64,000 nt of DNA from SYFT01 sp964471115 (GTDB lineage Bacteria > Acidobacteriota > Vicinamibacteria > Vicinamibacterales > SCN-69-37): positions 1-64,000 of the forward strand of contig CAYYFE010000003.1 in the NCBI GenBank assembly GCA_964471115.1, written 5' to 3'. Below the pieces are notes generated by a model. It ran no database searches. It was not told the DNA's origin and saw nothing but the letters and a program-made list of their open reading frames with translations. Shown piece after piece: positions 18,399 through 26,132 of this stretch; positions within the stretch are counted from its first letter, which is position 1, and each line of letters opens with the position of its first letter. The translations under genes and the position numbers were made by a program.

Positions 18399-20710
18399 TG
18401 CCGTCCATTATTGCCGAAGACGCCCAGCGGGTTGACGAACGACCCGATGCCGGCCAGGTTGAACGACACGCTGAACACCTTGTTGTTGCGCTGGCCGTAG
18501 TGCGAGAGGTTGACGACGACGTAGTCGACCGACACGCCGCAGCACTGCGCATTGTAGAAGAACCCGAACCGGTGCTGCAGGAACCGGTCGTTGGTGATGT
18601 CGACCGCCGTCGTGTACGCCACCGACGCCCCGCCGGACGGCTTCCGGAGGCGCGTCGACAGCGACAGCCACTGCTGCGGCGTGGCGTATCCCGGCAGGCC
18701 GGCAATCACCGGTTGTTTCGTCCACGTGCTGTTCAGGTCGAGCCACGGCTGGGTGACGAGCGCCGACGCGCGGTAGCCGCGCACGGCGCGGAACCGGGTG
18801 TCGTAATCCAGGCCGAACGTGCCCGCGACGGTCGGGCTCGGTGTGAGCGTCAGCGCCAGCGTGACCGGACTGAAGTTGGACGCCGGCGGCAGCGACGCGC
18901 CGTCCGGATTGAGTGTGTAGGTCGTCCGCTGGTCATAGGTGGCCGCCCGCTGATCCGTGTAGTACCGCTGCGAGATCTCCAGGCCCGCCAGCTGCCGCAC
19001 CACCGACTCGCCCTCGCGTTGGCGCACCCGCGCGAGCAGGCGATTGGTGAGGCCGTACGACACCTGCGTCAGGCCGCCCACGATGGAATCGATCGACGAA
19101 TCAAACGCAATCACATCGTCGAACCGTTCGAAGGGCGTGCGGCGCATGACCGTGACCGCCGGTTCGATCAGGTGTTTGACGCGTTCGACCCACCGGTTGC
19201 CCGTGGTGTTGAAGACGCGGCTGAACACGGGGCCCCGCATCGACACCCGTGCCTCCAGCAAGGTCCGCGACAGCGGTTCCTCGACGCGTTGGCCCGTGTC
19301 CGGGTCGCGATGCGCGTTCCAGTCGGTGCGCCGGACCGACACCTGCCCGTCCAGCTCCAGGGCGGCGCCCAGCGAGTACGGGGCTCTGATGGTGACGTTG
19401 GCGTCGGTGCGGAAGATGTCGTCGCGTCTGGTGGGGCGGTCCAGATCCGGGATGCGCGCCATGCTGAGGGCGTCGAACGAGCCGCCGACGTACACGCGGG
19501 TGTTGCCAATGGTCGAGGGCGACACACTCAGGGTGAACCGCGGCTGCGTCCGGTAGCTCGTGGTGGTCGTCCCGTAGAAGATGTCGTTCCGCTCGGCCTG
19601 GGCCGAGGCCCGCAGCCGGCCCCACTGGCCCGAGGCGTCGAGCCGGACGAACCGCGTCCGGCGCGAGAACACCGACAGGTCCGTCTGATACAGCTGCTGG
19701 GTCGCGGCGTCGGTGAAGAAGTCGGCCATGCCCTGCACGCGGATGCGCCCCGGCAACAGCTGAGTCAGGTTGCCCCGCAGGTTGTAGGACCGTTTCGCCG
19801 GTGAGACGAGCCGGCTGGGATCGGTCGTGTCATACACGGCCCGTTCGTTGATCACGTGGAAGCGCAGCGACCCGGATGAGCCGCCGTGCCCGACGTACCG
19901 GTAATCCGCGCCGACACCCTGGCCGCTGCGGCTGAACCAGTCGTGGTAGATCGTGAGGTCCTGGCTGCGGTTGATCGCCCAGAAGAACGCGTTGCTAAGC
20001 GTGAAGCCGCGCAACGTGCTCGATCCATACGTGGGCATCAGGAACCCGGTGGCGCGGTCGTCTTCCCGGATGGGGTAATAAAACACCGGCAGGTAGAGCA
20101 GCGGCACGTCCTTCACTTCCAGCCGGGCGTTCCGCATGATGGCGTACCGATCGACCGTGAACGACATCTTCGAGGTCAGGATCTGCCAGCGCCGCGTGGG
20201 CTGGACACACGTGCTGAACACCGCGTCGGTCAGCGTGTATTTCTGCGGGCCGACCTTCTCGATCCGGGCGGCCGTGAAATACGCCTCGGGTTCCATCGAG
20301 CCGAACAGGGTGCGGTCGATCTGCCGGTCGGTCAGCTGCAGCGTGCCGGTCGCCGTCTCGAACGCGCCGTTGCGGGTCTTGAGGTCGACCGTGCCCAGCT
20401 CGGCCGCAATGCGGGTGCCGCCCTGCTGGAAGACGACCTGGCCGCGCAGCTCCAGCCGTTCGTCGCGGCTCCAGTAGTCGATCTCCTGCGCGTAGATCTG
20501 CACGTCCGGGCACCGCACCTCCACGGGCAGGCCGTCGCTGCGGCGCCACTGCACGCCCACGACGGTGGCCTTGTCCTTCGGATCAACGATGTCGCCGACG
20601 GTGGAGAAGTGAATGACGCAGCCGGCCACGGTCAGCGACTGGCTGGCCGCCGTCGCCGGATGTCCGAGCAGCCCGGCGGCCACGATGACGAGGATGACCA
20701 GCACGCGCAT
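18395..20710 (-). CDS. lptD: LPS-assembly outer-membrane protein LptD
   Basis: LptD forms the outer-membrane barrel that inserts lipopolysaccharide, with LptE. The 771-residue protein has a signal peptide (to about ATAASQS) and an N-terminal OstA/LptA-like jellyroll (about 40-190, with QIYAQEIDYWSRDERLEL and TKNG-type repeats such as DLKTRNGAF). The C-terminal barrel starts near VPLLYLPVFYYPIRED, the conserved junction. The ATG at 20710 begins the signal peptide; the longer in-frame stretch upstream is folC sequence. A true LptD argues that the organism makes an LPS-type outer membrane. It overlaps rfbB, linking assembly and sugar synthesis. Confidence 0.93.
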   Translation of the reverse strand: MRVLVILVIVAAGLLGHPATAASQSLTVAGCVIHFSTVGDIVDPKDKATVVGVQWRRSDGLPVEVRCPDVQIYAQEIDYWSRDERLELRGQVVFQQGGTRIAAELGTVDLKTRNGAFETATGTLQLTDRQIDRTLFGSMEPEAYFTAARIEKVGPQKYTLTDAVFSTCVQPTRRWQILTSKMSFTVDRYAIMRNARLEVKDVPLLYLPVFYYPIREDDRATGFLMPTYGSSTLRGFTLSNAFFWAINRSQDLTIYHDWFSRSGQGVGADYRYVGHGGSSGSLRFHVINERAVYDTTDPSRLVSPAKRSYNLRGNLTQLLPGRIRVQGMADFFTDAATQQLYQTDLSVFSRRTRFVRLDASGQWGRLRASAQAERNDIFYGTTTTSYRTQPRFTLSVSPSTIGNTRVYVGGSFDALSMARIPDLDRPTRRDDIFRTDANVTIRAPYSLGAALELDGQVSVRRTDWNAHRDPDTGQRVEEPLSRTLLEARVSMRGPVFSRVFNTTGNRWVERVKHLIEPAVTVMRRTPFERFDDVIAFDSSIDSIVGGLTQVSYGLTNRLLARVRQREGESVVRQLAGLEISQRYYTDQRAATYDQRTTYTLNPDGASLPPASNFSPVTLALTLTPSPTVAGTFGLDYDTRFRAVRGYRASALVTQPWLDLNSTWTKQPVIAGLPGYATPQQWLSLSTRLRKPSGGASVAYTTAVDITNDRFLQHRFGFFYNAQCCGVSVDYVVVNLSHYGQRNNKVFSVSFNLAGIGSFVNPLGVFGNNGRQ

Positions 20711-20715
20711 GTGAT

Positions 20716-21984
20716 TCAGCAAAGTATCACGTGGCCGCGCAGGTGTCCGGCCAGATACAGCGACCCGGCGACGACCACCGGGCCACCGGCGGCACAGGCG
20801 CGGTCGAGCGCCGCGATCGGGTCGGGCACCGCGCTGACGTCGCGGCCGGCAGCGGCGGCGCGGCACGCCTCGGCCAGCGGCTCGGCGGCCAGCGCGCGCG
20901 GGGAGGGCGCGGTCGTCGCAATCCAGCGCGCCGTCACCGGCGCCAGCGCCTCCAGCATGTCGCGCACCGCCTTGTCGCGCATCACACCGACCACACACGT
21001 CACCGGCGCCATCCCGACCTCCTGCAGAAAGGACGCCAGGGCGCGCGCGCCGGCCGGATTGTGCGCGCCGTCGATCAGCACGTCCACCCCGTGGTACTGC
21101 AGCCATTCGAGACGGGCGGGCCACACCACCGTTGCCAGCGCCTCGCGAATGGCCGTCGCCGGGACGGCGGGCCAGCCGCGAGCGCTGAGCGCCTCGAGCG
21201 CGCGGACGGCGACCACGGCGTTGCCGATCTGGTGCCGGCCCGGCAGGGCCAGGTGCACGGCGCCGTAGTCGCGCACCGGCGTCGTCAGACGCAGGAGGCT
21301 GCCGCGCGCGTCGACCGTCGCGTCCACGCGCACGCCCTCGTCGCTCCAGAGGAGCGTGGCTTGCTGCCGCGTTGCGGTGTCGGCCAGCACGCGGGCCGCC
21401 TCGGCCGGCTGCGGCGCCGCCACCACCAGCGCGCCGGGTTTGATGATGCCCGCCTTCTCGGCCGCGATTGCCGGCAGCGTGTGGCCGAGGTACTCCTGGT
21501 GGTCGAAGTCGATGGTGGTGATGACCGCCACGCCGGCGTCCACCGCGTTGGTGGCATCGAGGCGTCCCCCCAAGCCGACCTCGAGCACGGCCGTCTCGAC
21601 ACCGGCCTCCCGAAACGCGAGGAGCGCCAGGGCCGTCGTCGCCTCAAAGAAGGACGGCGGATCGGCCAGCGCCCCGGCGGCATCCCGGATGCGCTCCGCC
21701 AGCGCGTCGAACCGTGCCGGCGTCACCGCGAGGCCGTTGATGACGATGCGTTCTTCAATGGCGCACAGATGCGGGGACGTGTATCGTCCGGTGCGCACGC
21801 CCGCCGCGCGCAGCCCGGCGTCGATCAGCGCCGTCACCGATCCCTTGCCGTTGGTGCCTGCGACGGTGATCGTGCGGAACGCCCGTTCGGGGCGCCCCAG
21901 CCGGTCGAGCAGCGTGGTGATCTGGGACAGGCCCAGCTTGATGCCGACCGCCTCCAGCGTGAACAGCCACTCGCGCGCCGACAC
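20716..21984 (-). CDS. folC: Folylpolyglutamate synthase / dihydrofolate synthase
   Basis: FolC adds glutamate to dihydropteroate and folates in the cytosol. The 422-residue Mur-ligase-family protein has the P-loop GTNGKGSV, SPHLCAIEERI, LEVGLGGRLDATN, IDFDHQEYLG and the C-terminal DGAHNPAGA. The GTG at 21984, 5 bases after the accD stop, is preferred because the conserved region starts right after it. accD-folC is a common pairing. Part of the long minus-strand run from the nucleoside kinase to UbiA. Confidence 0.95.
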   Translation of the reverse strand: MSAREWLFTLEAVGIKLGLSQITTLLDRLGRPERAFRTITVAGTNGKGSVTALIDAGLRAAGVRTGRYTSPHLCAIEERIVINGLAVTPARFDALAERIRDAAGALADPPSFFEATTALALLAFREAGVETAVLEVGLGGRLDATNAVDAGVAVITTIDFDHQEYLGHTLPAIAAEKAGIIKPGALVVAAPQPAEAARVLADTATRQQATLLWSDEGVRVDATVDARGSLLRLTTPVRDYGAVHLALPGRHQIGNAVVAVRALEALSARGWPAVPATAIREALATVVWPARLEWLQYHGVDVLIDGAHNPAGARALASFLQEVGMAPVTCVVGVMRDKAVRDMLEALAPVTARWIATTAPSPRALAAEPLAEACRAAAAGRDVSAVPDPIAALDRACAAGGPVVVAGSLYLAGHLRGHVILC

Positions 21985-21989
21985 GAGGC

Positions 21990-22856
21990 CTACGCGGTGG
22001 TGAGTGGCGGCAGCCCCATCAACAGCCGCAGGCTGTGGGCGACGGTCGACCGCATCTCGCGGCGGTCCACGATGAGGTCGATCATGCCCTTTTCGAGCAG
22101 GAACTCGCTGCGCTGGAACCCTTCGGGCAGTTTCTGGCGAATCGTCTGTTCGATCACGCGGGGACCCGCGAACCCGATCAGCGCCTTCGGTTCGGCGATG
22201 TTCAGGTCGCCGAGCATCGCAAAGCTGGCCGTCACACCGCCCGTGGTGGGGTCGGTCATGATCGACAGGTACGGCAGGCCCGCGCGATCCAGGCGGCCCA
22301 GCGCCGCGCTGATCTTCGCCATCTGCATCAGCGACAACGTGCCCTCCATCATCCGCGCGCCGCCCGAACAGCACACGACGATGACCGGACCACGCTGGGC
22401 GAGGCCCATCTCGATCGCGCGGGTGATCTTCTCGCCGACCACCACGCCCATGCTGCCGCCGATGAACGCGTACTCCATCGCGGCCACCACGGTGGGAATG
22501 CCGGCGATGGTGCCGGTGGCCGTCACGACCGCGTCGTTGCGTCCGGTGGCCTTGATGCTGGCCTCGAGCCGCGCGCGGTACGGTTTGGTGTCGGTGAAGG
22601 TCAGCGGGTCGGTCGAGCGGAGGTCCGCATCATGTTCCGTCCACTGCCCGTCGTCGAACAACATCGAGAGACGGTCGGCCGCGTTCATGCGGAAGTGGTG
22701 CGCGCACTTCGGGCACACCTGGAGGTTGGCGACCAATTCCTTGTTGTAGATGACCTGACCGCAGGTCGGGCACTTCACCCAGAGCCCTTCAGGCACGCGG
22801 CTCGACTTGTCCCCGGCCGGCTCGATGGGTTTGCGCGTCTTCTTGAACCACGCCAT
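21990..22856 (-). CDS. accD: Acetyl-CoA carboxylase carboxyltransferase subunit beta
   Basis: AccD, with AccA, transfers carboxyl from carboxybiotin to acetyl-CoA, giving malonyl-CoA for fatty acid synthesis. The 288-residue product starts MAWFKK and has the four-cysteine zinc ribbon (VKCPTCGQ ... QVCPKCAHHF), then the crotonase-like core with GGSMGVVVGEK, CSGGARMMEG and MTDPTTGGVTAS. The ATG at 22856 is the family start. It is full length and sits between the nucleoside kinase gene and folC. Confidence 0.97.
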   Translation of the reverse strand: MAWFKKTRKPIEPAGDKSSRVPEGLWVKCPTCGQVIYNKELVANLQVCPKCAHHFRMNAADRLSMLFDDGQWTEHDADLRSTDPLTFTDTKPYRARLEASIKATGRNDAVVTATGTIAGIPTVVAAMEYAFIGGSMGVVVGEKITRAIEMGLAQRGPVIVVCCSGGARMMEGTLSLMQMAKISAALGRLDRAGLPYLSIMTDPTTGGVTASFAMLGDLNIAEPKALIGFAGPRVIEQTIRQKLPEGFQRSEFLLEKGMIDLIVDRREMRSTVAHSLRLLMGLPPLTTA

Positions 22857-22888
22857 AGGTGCAACTGTAACACCAGCGGCCGGCGCCC

Positions 22889-23524
22889 TCAGGCGCGCGG
22901 CACGTAGTACCGGGTGCCCCGGCCCATCGAGCGGATCTGGCGCAGGAGATCCTCCAGCGCCTCGTCGCCCCACGACAGATCGAACTGCGAGGTCTCCACG
23001 ACCAGCAGCGGTGTCGCGGCGTAATGGAAGAAGAAGTGGTTGTAGGCCTCGTTGATTTCCGCGAGGTAGTCGTCGTTCGGCCACGGCGTCTCGGCGTCGT
23101 CGCGCGTGCGGCCGCGGACGCGCCGCCGCAGGACGTCGGTGGGCGATTGCAGGTAGATCACCAGGTCGGGTGTCGGCAGATCGCGCGCGAGCAGGTCGTA
23201 GAGCCGCTGGTAGAGGAACAGTTCGTTGTCGTCGAGGGTCAGGTGCGCGTAGATGCGGTCCCGTTCGAACAGGTAGTCGCACACCGTGAGCTGGCTGAAC
23301 AGATCCCCCTGGCGCAGCGTGAGCTGCTGCCGGTGGCGCCCGAGCGCGAAGAACAGCTGGGTCTGGAACGCGGCGCCGGCGCGGCCGGCGTACAGATCGG
23401 TCAGAAACGGATTGTCGCGATCGTCGAGCACCACGGTGGCATCCAGCCGCGCGCCGAGCCGTTCGGCCAGCAGCGACTTGCCCAGGCCGGGCGGACCTTC
23501 GATGGCGAGGTAGCGGAACTCCAC
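22889..23524 (-). CDS. Deoxynucleoside kinase
   Basis: The 211-residue protein belongs to the deoxyadenosine/deoxyguanosine kinase family, salvaging deoxynucleosides with ATP. The P-loop is GPPGLGKS (residues 10-17), followed by a family-typical LFFALGRHRQQL, the ERDRIYAHL motif and an LID with RRRVRGRTRDDA. The GTG at 23524 is chosen because the fold starts immediately after it. TATACT lies 9 bases upstream. This is the first gene of the minus-strand run that continues to 14191. Which deoxynucleoside it prefers cannot be read. Confidence 0.88.
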   Translation of the reverse strand: MEFRYLAIEGPPGLGKSLLAERLGARLDATVVLDDRDNPFLTDLYAGRAGAAFQTQLFFALGRHRQQLTLRQGDLFSQLTVCDYLFERDRIYAHLTLDDNELFLYQRLYDLLARDLPTPDLVIYLQSPTDVLRRRVRGRTRDDAETPWPNDDYLAEINEAYNHFFFHYAATPLLVVETSQFDLSWGDEALEDLLRQIRSMGRGTRYYVPRA

Positions 23525-23533
23525 GGCGGCGCG

Positions 23534-23539
23534 AGTATA
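23534..23539 (-). promoter_or_regulatory. -10-like element TATACT before the deoxynucleoside kinase operon
   Basis: TATACT on the minus strand ends 9 bases before the GTG at 23524, so the expected transcript has a leader of no more than a few bases. It would drive the whole run from the kinase to the UbiA gene. Confidence 0.5.
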
Positions 23540-23558
23540 ACAGTCGGGTAGGATGGAC

Positions 23559-23600
23559 GGATTGAGGATTGAGGATTGAGGATTGGGGATTGAGGATTGA
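23559..23600. repeat. Six tandem copies of a 7-bp unit
   Basis: Six head-to-tail copies of GGATTGA, the fourth ending in G instead of A, fill 42 bases between the divergent kinase and lipoprotein genes. The array ends 7 bases before the lipoprotein start, replacing the expected ribosome binding site region. Confidence 0.9.
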
Positions 23601-23607
23601 CCGAGTG

Positions 23608-25680
23608 ATGCGCGTGCGGGGCGTGTGCGCGGTGCTGCTGGGCGTGGCGCTGGCCGGATGCGCGAGCGCGCCGCCGGCGCAGGCCCCTGCGCGCCAGGCG
23701 CCGGTGATTCCGCTCGATCAGCGCGTCGCGTGGATCCTGCGGCTCGAGGCGCAGCGGTGGCTGGCCGATCCCGCCGACGCGCGCGCGGACCTGCGCGTGC
23801 TGGTGGCCGATACCGACGCGGGCGTGCGCCGGCGCGCTGCGCTGGCCGTTGGACGCGTGGGCCTGCCGGAGGGCGTGGATGTGGTGCTGCCGCTCCTGGC
23901 GGATGCCGACCCGGCCGTTCGCGCGCAGGCGGCGTTTGCGCTGGGACTGCTGGGCCGCCCGTCGGCCGAAGGCGCGCTGCGCACGGCTCTGACCGACGCC
24001 GACGTGACCGTCCGCGGCCGCGCCGCCGAAGCACTGGGACTCATCGCCACGCAGATCGGCGGACCCCGTGACCCCTGGGTCACCCCGGCCAACGCCGTGG
24101 CAGCGGCGTTCAAGGGCTGCGGGCCGCTCCTGGCGCCCATCGCGCCCGACGATGAAGCGCCGCAGTCGGCAGAGGTCGAGGCCTGCCGGCTGGCCTTGTT
24201 CGCGCTCGTGCGGCTGAGACACTACGACGCCCTGGCGGCGGTGGCGCTCGACGACCGCTCGCAGCCGGTCAGCCGCTGGTGGCCGGTGGCCTGGGCGCTG
24301 CAGCGCAGCGGCGATGAACGCGCGCGGCCCGCGCTCGAGACGTTGGCGCGATCCGCCGGTGTCTACACGACGGCCCTGGCGATTCGCGGCCTGGCGGGGC
24401 AGCCGGCCGTGTGGCCGCTGGCCCGGCGGTTCGCACTCGACGCCGCGGCGGACGCCCGTGTCCGCGTGGCCGCGATTCGCGCGCTGGGCCGGCCCGACGC
24501 CCCCGAGGGTGTCACGACGTTGCTCGAGGTGCTGGCGGCGCGTGAGCTGCCGGTGACGGTGACCCTCGAAGTGATTGAGGCGCTGGGGGCGACGCGCGAC
24601 GCGCGCGCGTTCGAGGTGCTGGTCGATCGATTCACCGACAGACACCCGGTCGTCAGGGCGGCCGCCGTGACGGCGGCGGCGCGTGTCGACCCCGACGCGT
24701 TCCTCATCGTGGTCTCCAGCCTGCCGCCCGACCGTGAGTGGAGTGTCCGCGCGGCGCTGGCCACCGCCTACGGCGGCCTGGAGCCCGACCGTGTGCGTAC
24801 CGCGCTGATCGAGGCCAGCGAGGATCAGGACCAGCGCGTCCGCGGACCCGCGCTGACGGCGCTGGTCCGTGTGGGGGCGCCGGATCTGTCCACCCGTCTG
24901 CTGGAGGCGCTCAAGGCGCCGGACTTCGCGCTCCGGTCGACGGCGGCCGGCCTGATTGGTCGTCAGAAGCTCGACGGCGCCGTCGCCGCGTTGACCGCCG
25001 CGTACGAGCGGGGGCTGAGTGACGCCGCGTTCGACGCGCGCGCGGCCGCCGTGGCGGCGGCGCATGCCATCGGCGGCCCCGAGGCCGAGGCCCTGGTGCG
25101 ACGGGCGCTCGAGGATCGGGACTGGGCCGTGCGCGTCCGCGCCGCGCAGCTGCTGGGCGGCGACGCGCAGGCCGCCCGGCCGGCCCCGCTGCGGCACCCG
25201 GTCGATTTCTTCGAGTCGGCGGCGCTGCTGCACCCCGAGTTTTCGCCGGTGGCGTTGATCGAGACCCGGCTCGGCGTCATCGAAATCGAACTCAACGTGG
25301 TGGAGGCGCCGCTGACGTCGCGGAACTTCATCGATCTGGCGCGAACGGGATTCTTCAACGGACTGCGCATCCACCGGCTGGTGCCGAACTTCGTGGTCCA
25401 GACCGGCGACCCGCGCGGCGACGGCGTCGGCGGCCCCGGGTACGCCATCGTGGATGAACTGAGCCCGCTGCCCTACACGCGGGGCACCGTGGGGATGGCG
25501 CTGTCGTGGGCGGACACCGGCGGCAGCCAGTTCTTCATCACCCACTCGCCGCAGCCGCACCTGGACGGCCGGTACACCGTTTTCGGGCGCGTCGTGCGCG
25601 GCATGGACGTCGTCGATCGCCTGTCGCTGGGCGACACCATCGACCGCATCCGCATCTGGGACGGCGTCACGCTCAAATAA
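23608..25680 (+). CDS. Lipoprotein with HEAT repeats and C-terminal cyclophilin (PPIase) domain
   Basis: The 690-residue protein begins with a lipoprotein signal (MRVRGVCAVLLGVALAGCAS, lipobox LAGC). Residues about 45-540 are armadillo/HEAT-type helical repeats rich in Ala, Arg and Val, for example VRRRAALAVGRVGLPEGVD. From about 545 there is a cyclophilin peptidyl-prolyl isomerase domain with FFNGLRIHRLVPNFVVQTGD, GGSQFFITHSPQPHLDG and YTVFGRVV. It is probably a periplasmic folding factor anchored in a membrane, with the repeats as a docking scaffold. The ATG at 23608 (or GTG at 23605) is used; in-frame sequence upstream only translates the heptamer array. Confidence 0.88.
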   Translation: MRVRGVCAVLLGVALAGCASAPPAQAPARQAPVIPLDQRVAWILRLEAQRWLADPADARADLRVLVADTDAGVRRRAALAVGRVGLPEGVDVVLPLLADADPAVRAQAAFALGLLGRPSAEGALRTALTDADVTVRGRAAEALGLIATQIGGPRDPWVTPANAVAAAFKGCGPLLAPIAPDDEAPQSAEVEACRLALFALVRLRHYDALAAVALDDRSQPVSRWWPVAWALQRSGDERARPALETLARSAGVYTTALAIRGLAGQPAVWPLARRFALDAAADARVRVAAIRALGRPDAPEGVTTLLEVLAARELPVTVTLEVIEALGATRDARAFEVLVDRFTDRHPVVRAAAVTAAARVDPDAFLIVVSSLPPDREWSVRAALATAYGGLEPDRVRTALIEASEDQDQRVRGPALTALVRVGAPDLSTRLLEALKAPDFALRSTAAGLIGRQKLDGAVAALTAAYERGLSDAAFDARAAAVAAAHAIGGPEAEALVRRALEDRDWAVRVRAAQLLGGDAQAARPAPLRHPVDFFESAALLHPEFSPVALIETRLGVIEIELNVVEAPLTSRNFIDLARTGFFNGLRIHRLVPNFVVQTGDPRGDGVGGPGYAIVDELSPLPYTRGTVGMALSWADTGGSQFFITHSPQPHLDGRYTVFGRVVRGMDVVDRLSLGDTIDRIRIWDGVTLK

Positions 25681-25714
25681 AAAAAAGGGGGCGACAGTCG
25701 CCCCCTTTTCTCTT
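25681..25714. terminator. Bidirectional intrinsic terminator
   Basis: A 12-bp perfect stem pairs 25683-25694 with 25698-25709 around a 3-base loop. It has A-runs on the left and T-runs on the right, so it can stop the lipoprotein transcript on the plus strand and the small unit coming from 26 kb on the minus strand. Confidence 0.9.
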
Positions 25715-25733
25715 AAAAGGTGGAAGAGCGCGC

Positions 25734-25787
25734 TTAGCGCTTCTTGCCGCCCTTCTTCGCTGCCTTCTTGGCTGCCTTCTTGGCCAT
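25734..25787 (-). CDS. 17-residue Lys/Ala-rich basic micropeptide ORF
   Basis: The ORF encodes MAKKAAKKAAKKGGKKR: eight lysines, one arginine and no acidic residue, in a regular AAKK pattern like the tails of bacterial histone-H1-like and other nucleic-acid-binding proteins. It has ATG and TAA codons and a G-rich stretch (AAGGGG within seven Gs) about 8 bases before the ATG. A strong terminator begins 25 bases after the stop. It may be a genuine nucleoid or RNA-binding micropeptide, or a chance ORF in a structured RNA. No family can be assigned and expression is unproved. Confidence 0.5.
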   Translation of the reverse strand: MAKKAAKKAAKKGGKKR

Positions 25788-25940
25788 GTGGTGTCCCCCC
25801 CTTCAGTGTGGGATCGCGTGAGCTCTTCCTCGCTGCAGCGTCGCGGCCTTTCGGCGCGCGGACCCGCGGTGTGGCGCTCTCGCCTCGTGGCAGGCGCGGA
25901 CAACTTCACGCACCTGGCATCTGGTCGACCGTCTCACGGT
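25788..25940 (-). other. Structured leader-like segment before the micropeptide
   Basis: Read on the minus strand, this 150-base stretch has several self-complementary elements: a GACCGT/ACGGTC hairpin just after the small-RNA terminator, a GCGCC-containing stem pair, and a GAAA tetraloop closed by GCC/GGC. I see no ORF and no convincing promoter in it. It could be an untranslated leader of the micropeptide RNA or part of a longer RNA produced by read-through. Confidence 0.35.
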
Positions 25941-25944
25941 CTAC

Positions 25945-26053
25945 AAAAAACGGGTGCCGGCCCTCGGCCGCACCCGCACACCAGTCCGTTCGTCGGTCTG
26001 GGCGTCTTCCGAACCGTACCCAATAGATGGGCTGAGTGGTTCCTCGTCACGCA
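25945..26053 (-). ncRNA. Candidate small RNA of about 110 nt, class unknown
   Basis: A consensus-quality promoter upstream and a strong intrinsic terminator at the end delimit about 110 bases without an ORF. On the minus strand the predicted RNA folds into a CCCA/TGGG hairpin, a CCAG...CTGG hairpin with a CCG/CGG inner stem and loop ACGAA, and the terminator hairpin CGGGTGC/GCACCCG followed by six T. It contains several GGA triplets (AGGA, CGGA twice) in predicted loops or linkers, a pattern seen in CsrA-titrating RNAs, but this is only suggestive. It does not match the 4.5S, tmRNA, RNase P or common riboswitch signatures that I know. Confidence 0.6.
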
Positions 26054-26059
26054 AGATGT

Positions 26060-26088
26060 AGATTAGGGATGAGATATGGGGGTGTCAA
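26060..26088 (-). promoter_or_regulatory. Sigma70-type promoter for the small RNA
   Basis: On the minus strand, TTGACA (26088-26083) is followed by a 17-base spacer and TAATCT (26065-26060). The predicted start is near 26053. It lies 45 bases after the ddl stop, so it appears to be an independent promoter. It is the best -35/-10 pair I saw in the window. Confidence 0.75.
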
Positions 26089-26132
26089 GCACAAAATGCA
26101 CGCGAGTGTCAAAACCCGCGTGCCGTGTGTGA

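Noticed and set aside
23569..23607. N-terminal extension of the HEAT-cyclophilin protein from a TTG at 23569
   Set aside because: It would translate the heptamer array and put residues before a clear lipoprotein signal sequence; the ATG at 23608 gives a normal lipobox position.
25683..26053. tmRNA (about 370 nt, with a short tag-like ORF)
   Set aside because: The length from promoter to last terminator and the small peptide suggest it, but the tRNA-like ends, the CCA and a tag ending in hydrophobic Ala-Ala are absent, and an internal terminator at 25976-25945 splits the unit.
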